Below are positions 60,101 to 64,000 of a stretch of DNA of 64,000 bases, piece after piece (within the stretch, counting starts at the first letter, position 1; the number at the start of each line of letters is the position of its first letter). A model generated the notes under the pieces. That model searched no databases, was not told where the DNA came from, and worked only from the letters and a program-made list of their open reading frames with translations. A program made the position numbers and the translations under genes. The stretch covers positions 5,832,501-5,896,500 of the forward strand of contig NC_084896.1 in assembly GCF_958979055.1 (NCBI RefSeq), written 5' to 3'. The stretch is from Alnus glutinosa. Taxonomy: Eukaryota > Streptophyta > Magnoliopsida > Fagales > Betulaceae.

Positions 60101-60782
60101 CCCAGACCCATGCCACTTAGAAACTTTTTCGCCTCATACGTGTTATCTGGCAATGCCTCATCGCAAGGAGGCAACAACTGATTGATAAATTCGAGAATGT
60201 CTGAAAAAATCTTGTTACTAATACCTCCAACGCACTTCAAATTGTACATGTGTACAGTAGCACTCAATTTACTATGCTTTGTACCAGGGTGAAGGGGCTT
60301 CTCGGCGGTCTTTAACAGCTCTTGGTACTTTAATGCGTCCCCGCAAGAGGTATCTTCATCAACTTGTTGCGGAAGAGTACTAACGGCTTCAGGAACATCG
60401 TGCACGCCGAAGTCGTCACGCAACATGGCGTGCATGTTATCATCCTGTTCCACGGTGAAACCCTCCTGTTCTGTGACTTCACCATGTTCAGTGCTACAGG
60501 CAGCGGTATCTGTGCCACTGTGATAACTCGAACACTGACCAGGAATAGCGGACCCAGTCGTAGTCTCACCGTGCATATACCACAAATTGTATCCCGGATT
60601 CATCCCCCTACCTCCAGTCAGGTGGGCAAGAACGTAATCTGGAGTGCGACGCTGGTTATTTCGACAATACTTGCATGGGCAGTAAATTTTTCCATCGACG
60701 GCCGTACAGTTACTAACGGCAAATGTCACAAACGCCCTACACCCGTCGTACCCCTAGGTGCTGACATCCAAGACTTGTCCAT
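57182..60782 (-). pseudogene. TNP2-like CACTA transposase (Transpos_assoc, Tnp2, DUF4218, DUF4216), disrupted
   Basis: The likely original ATG is at 60782 (MDKSWMSAPRG). A one-base shift in a G run near 60745 separates it from the main frame, which continues GYDGCRAFVTFAVSN. The long open part 60729-58813 has the zinc-binding YCPCKYCRNN, then the Tnp2 core (CRNECMLFWRDNKELDSCTV, RLFMSEHTAPHMRWHAEGRT, GLTADRFNPFGNMS, WPVMLVPYNLPPWMCMK, LPAYADLSGW, HNLDVMHIEKNVMDNILGTI). A TGA at 58812-58810 interrupts VPD-YASNISRCV. The same frame then continues through the DUF4218 part (KSHDSHILMQQLLPIALRKS) to a donor at 58448. Later exons: 58355-58098, about 57950-57910 (EQFCEWYRAYV) and 57815-57182 (the DUF4216 part: GKTYYWQLTDIVEVEYYDRT, LFKCNWADPTMDRGF, ending IEAPLIQ). 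One nonsense and one frameshift only: recently dead. Confidence 0.87.
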
Positions 60783-60859
60783 ATTTCTCTGTATAGGGTT
60801 AAGAGGACAAGACAAATCATACGTCTTACAATAAAAAAATTGGGGTGTACGAATTTATT

Positions 60860-61455
60860 TCCCTTTTAAAGGGTTTATGGTTAGAGTTTATGGTTTTTGT
60901 ATTTTTTTAGAAAGTGTAAGAATTTGTTTTTTTTTTTTTTTTAAAGGGTTTATGGTTAGGGTTTGTGAGGGTTTAGGGTTTAGGGTTAGGGTTTGTTAGG
61001 GTTTAGGGTTTAGGGTTAGGGTTTTTTTTTTTTTTTTTTTTTAAAGTGTAGGATTATTTTATTTTTTTTCGTTTTTAAGGGTTTAGGGTTTAGGGTTAGG
61101 GTTTAGGGTTTTTTTTTTTTGTTTTGAAAGTGTAGGATTATTTTATTTAGGGTTTTAGTTTTTTTTTTTAAAAAGTGTAAGTGTTTTTTTTAAAAAAAAA
61201 AAAAGTGTAGGATTTTGTTTTTGTTTTTTTTTTTTCTTAAGGGTTTATGGTTTTATTTTATTTCTTTTTTATAAGGGTTTATGGTTTAGGGTTTGTTAGG
61301 GTTTAGGGTTAGGGTTTTTTTTTTTTTTTTTAAAGTGTAGGATTATTTTATTTTTTCGTTTTAAGGGTTTAGGGTTAGGGTTTAGGGTTTTTTTTGTTTT
61401 GAAAGTGTAGGATTATTTTATTTAGGGTTTTAGTTTTTTTTTAGAAAGTGTAAGT

Positions 61456-61499
<44 letters not shown>

Positions 61500-62710
61500 T
61501 GTAGGATTTTGTTTTTTTTTTTTCTTAAGGGTTTAGGGTTAGGGTTTATGGTTTTATTTATTTATTTTTTTTTATAAGGGTTTATGGTTTAGGGTTTGTT
61601 AGGGTTTACGGTTTAGGGTTTAGGGTTTAGGGTTTGTTATGGTTGACGGGTTTGGGGTTTGTTATGGTTTAGGGTTTAGGGTTTAGGGTTAGGGTATAAA
61701 TTTAGAAAGTGTAGGATTTTTTTTTTTTTTTTTAAGGATCTAGGATTAGGGTTTGTTAGGGTTTAGGGTTTAAGGTTAGGATTTTTGTTTTTATTGTTAG
61801 GGTTTATTTTTTTAGAAAGTGTAGGATATTTTTTTTTTAGGGTTTAGGGTTTAGGGTTCATTATGGTTTAGGGTTAGGGTTTTTATTTAGAAAGTGTAGG
61901 ATTTTTTTTTTTTTTTTAAAGGATCTAGGATTAGGGTTTAGGGTTTAGGGTTTTAGTTTCTTAGGGTTTAGGGTTTAAGGTTAGGATTTTTGTTTTTAGT
62001 GTTAGGGTTTCTTTTTTTAGAAAGTGTAGGATATTTTTTTTTTAGGGTTTAGGGTTTAAGGTTTAGGGTTAGGGTTTGAAAGTGTAGGATTTTTTTTTTA
62101 GGGTTTAGGGTTTAGGATTTAGGGTTTAAGGTTTAGGGTTTAAGGTTTAGGGTTAGGGTTTTTTTTTTAGAAAGTGTAGGATTTTTTTTTTGGAAAAAGG
62201 GTTTAGGAATAGGGTTTAGGGTTTTAGTTTTTTTTTTTGGAAGTATAGGAATTTTTTGTTTTTTTAAGGGTTTAGGGTTTAGGATTAGGGTTTTAGTTTT
62301 TTCTTAAGGGTTTAGAGGGTTTTAGTTTAGGGTTTTTTCTTGGGTTAGGGTTTTTGTTTTGTTTTAAGAGTTGAATGTTCTTTTTTTAAAAAACAAAAAC
62401 AAATATGGGTTTAGGGTGTTTCTTTTTTTTTAAAAAAGGGTTTATTGTTCCGTGTTTAGAGTTAGGGCTTAGGGTTTACGGTTATGAATTTAGTGTTTAG
62501 GGTTAGGGTGTTAGGGTATTTTTTTTAAAAAAAATGGTTTAGGGTTAGGGTTAGAGTTTTTGTTTTGTTATAGGGTTTGGGCTTTAGGGTTAGGGTTTTG
62601 CTTTTTGTAAAGGGTTTAGGATTTAGGGTTTATGGTTAGGGTATTTGTTTTTTTTTAGTGGTTTAGGGTTAAGGAGCTTGGTTTTTTGGTTTTTTTTAAG
62701 GGTTTTTGGT
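60860..62710. repeat. Degenerate interstitial telomere-like array (TTTAGGG) with a recurrent spacer
   Basis: Dozens of TTTAGGG/TTAGGG units on the plus strand in runs of two to six, broken by poly-T tracts and by a recurrent spacer AAAGTGTAGGATT, which occurs at least ten times (for example 61045, 61124, 61200, 61332, 61403, 61707, 61819, 61892, 62022, 62082). Larger blocks also repeat (GATCTAGGATTAGGGTTT at about 61738 and 61925). It begins just upstream of the TNP2-like start. No open frame. Confidence 0.88.
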
Positions 62711-63300
62711 CATAAATTAAATATTTTGGGTCATTTTATGTTTCTCAAATTGTTTTTTTAAGAAAATACCAAAAACGAATAGTACGATATACTTGTTTCA
62801 ATTTTAGTTTAAACAATTCCATAATTTTATTTTTAAAAAGTGATTTTCTATATGAGGATCATTTTGTTGAGTCATTTTGTCAGATTTCGGTTTTATAGAA
62901 TTCCTAAAAACCAAAATATGATAATTGTCGAAAATGATAATAACAACACGGTAAATGGTAAAATATATCACCAAAAAACATACAACTGTACGCATGCATA
63001 TTTTCTATGCATAATAACCAACCACAGAAAAATCAAAAAAATGATACAACAATATATAGTAATACTGCAATGATAAACAATTAAGAAAAATATATAAATA
63101 AATACAGTGAAATATTTGAAATTTATTATAGCCAAAAAATGTAGGAAACAAATTTTGAAAATTACTCACAATCCTGTACTCTGTGATGTAATATACTACT
63201 GATTGTTGTATTTTTTGTACCTGCATTTTTTGGGAGGAACAAATTAATACTATCAGCAAAAATAAAAAACACAAAATTACAAAAAACTAACTTAATATTA
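62711..63300. other. AT-rich spacer, no gene recognised
   Basis: Open frames of 60-90 codons occur on both strands, but none has recognisable content. Confidence 0.5.
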
Positions 63301-63304
63301 TTAC

Positions 63305-63372
63305 ACAGAGAGAGAGAGAGAGAGAGAGACAGAGACGTAGAGATACAGAGAGAGAGGGAGGCAGAGAGAGAT

Positions 63373-63407
<35 letters not shown>

Positions 63408-63670
63408 GAGATACAGAGAGAGAGAAGAGAGAGATAGGGAGAGAGTGAGAGAGAGAGTATACTGAGAGAGAGGCAGAGAGAGATAGGGAGAGATACACAG
63501 AGAGAGAAAGAGAGAGAGGTAGAGAGAGAGAGAAAGAGATAGAGAGGAAGAGGGAGATAGAGAGAGAGAGGTAGACAGAGAGAGAAAGAGATAGAGAGGA
63601 AGAGAGAGATAGAGAGAGAAAGGTAGAGAGAGAGGGAGAGACGGAGCGAGATATTAAAGAGAGAGAGACC
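63305..63670. repeat. Imperfect (GA)n tract with higher-order units
   Basis: About 360 bases almost wholly of GA with interspersed ACAGAGAC, GAGGCAGAGAGAGATAGGG and GAGGTAGAGAGAG units that themselves repeat. A shorter (GA)n is at 63781-63801. Confidence 0.9.
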
Positions 63671-63807
63671 GAGAACCGAGCAGAGGAGAGGTGGAGAGAG
63701 GGCGTCTCACCGGCGGGAAGGGCAGATCGCGGTGGCCGGGAGCTGTCCGGTGCGGCTGTATGTGTCGACGGAGAGGGGGAGAGAGAGAGAGAGAGAGAGA
63801 GTGATCA

Positions 63808-63842
63808 GAAATGGGTAGCTTCCAGAGGAAGCTACCCATTTC

Positions 63843-63845
<3 letters not shown>
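63808..63845. repeat. Short perfect hairpin next to an (AT)n run
   Basis: GAAATGGGTAGCTTCC and GGAAGCTACCCATTTC are exact inverted copies with a four-base loop (AGAG region); an (AT)n run follows at 63846-63887. It could be a terminal structure of a small element or a remnant of the CACTA 5' region. Confidence 0.7.
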
Positions 63846-63889
<44 letters not shown>

Positions 63890-64000
63890 ATATATTATTA
63901 TTTGAATTTTAAAATTTATATATATTTATATATACATATAGACGCCCTTGTTGGCCAGGTGGCGCGCGGGAGAACTCCCTCGCAGCTGTCCTGGCCAAAG

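Larger units (their letters stand above)
53598..64000 (-). mobile_element. Large CACTA (En/Spm) DNA transposon, 3' end and both genes; 5' end beyond the window
   Basis: The left end begins CACTACAAAAATCACTTCG, the classic CACTA terminus, preceded by ATG (53595-53597) as a possible 3-base duplication. It contains, in the order left to right, subterminal repeats (53625-53820), a long hairpin (53847-53993), a Transposase_24-like gene and a TNP2-like transposase gene, both on minus. I could not find the partner end (…TGTAGTG) before 64000, so the element is at least 10.4 kb or its right part is lost. How far it extends beyond 60.85 kb is inference. Confidence 0.85.

Noticed and set aside
60860..62710. 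CRISPR-like array of repeats and spacers
   Set aside because: Units are telomere-type TTTAGGG with poly-T, spacing is irregular and the DNA is plant nuclear.
63301..63839. Open frames rich in Ser/Leu
   Set aside because: Translation of a GA/CT microsatellite.
1..64000. tRNA, rRNA or snoRNA genes
   Set aside because: I saw no cloverleaf or conserved box A/B pattern that I could support by eye; tRNAscan-SE and Infernal would decide.
53598..64000. Novel multi-gene biological system in the 54-61 kb gene cluster
   Set aside because: The two minus-strand genes match the standard CACTA pair (Transposase_24 and TNP2 with DUF4218/DUF4216).

Overview
The window is nuclear DNA of a flowering plant, most likely a woody eudicot of the rosid type. 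It is AT-rich and full of introns with GT..AG borders. Every protein-coding gene recognised has a close Arabidopsis relative. Intergenic and intronic space is packed with plant transposons. I cannot fix the genus from sequence alone.

Layout. 0.8-2.2 kb (-): 5' end of a Niemann-Pick C1 sterol transporter gene that runs off the left edge. 3.7-6.0 kb (-): a single-exon PLS-type pentatricopeptide repeat protein, matching At2g17210. 6.9-9.8 kb (-): a GT8 galacturonosyltransferase of the GAUT3 type. Its 5' end probably lies up to 7 kb further right, across an intron filled by a decayed LINE, a ~510-bp AT-rich tandem repeat and a second, nested LINE derivative. 17-20 kb: intergenic DNA holding two well-bounded TIR elements, one of which carries a receptor-kinase gene fragment. 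22.4-25.6 kb (-): a complete six-exon receptor-like cytoplasmic kinase of the PIX13/KIN3 type. 27-28 kb: a TIR element that has captured part of an isopropylmalate synthase gene. 30.5-36.2 kb (-): a complete nine-exon bromodomain gene (BRD1/2/13 type, SWI/SNF). 38-42 kb: LINE, hAT and Harbinger-like fragments. 44.1-46.4 kb (+): a complete five-exon TANGO2/NRDE-family gene. 47.2-52.4 kb (-): two type-4 (seed) metallothionein genes, one intact and one frameshifted with a MITE in its proximal promoter. 53.6 kb to the right edge: a large CACTA (En/Spm) transposon with two decayed genes on the minus strand, patterned subterminal repeats, a ~145-bp hairpin and, upstream of the transposase, a ~1.85-kb degenerate telomere-like (TTTAGGG) array.

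The host genes are not an operon or a pathway; they are ordinary housekeeping, signalling and seed genes. Several neighbours appear to keep Arabidopsis microsynteny: PPR with PIX13, NPC1 with GAUT3, and BRD with TANGO2. I recall these relations from locus numbers and did not check them. The most notable observations are the broken metallothionein copy with a MULE-type MITE separating it from its ABRE cluster, two TIR elements carrying host-gene fragments with clean target-site duplications, a LINE derivative made only of ORF1 plus a 3' end with a 19-bp duplication, and the telomere-like array beside the CACTA transposase. I found no convincing wholly new biological system.
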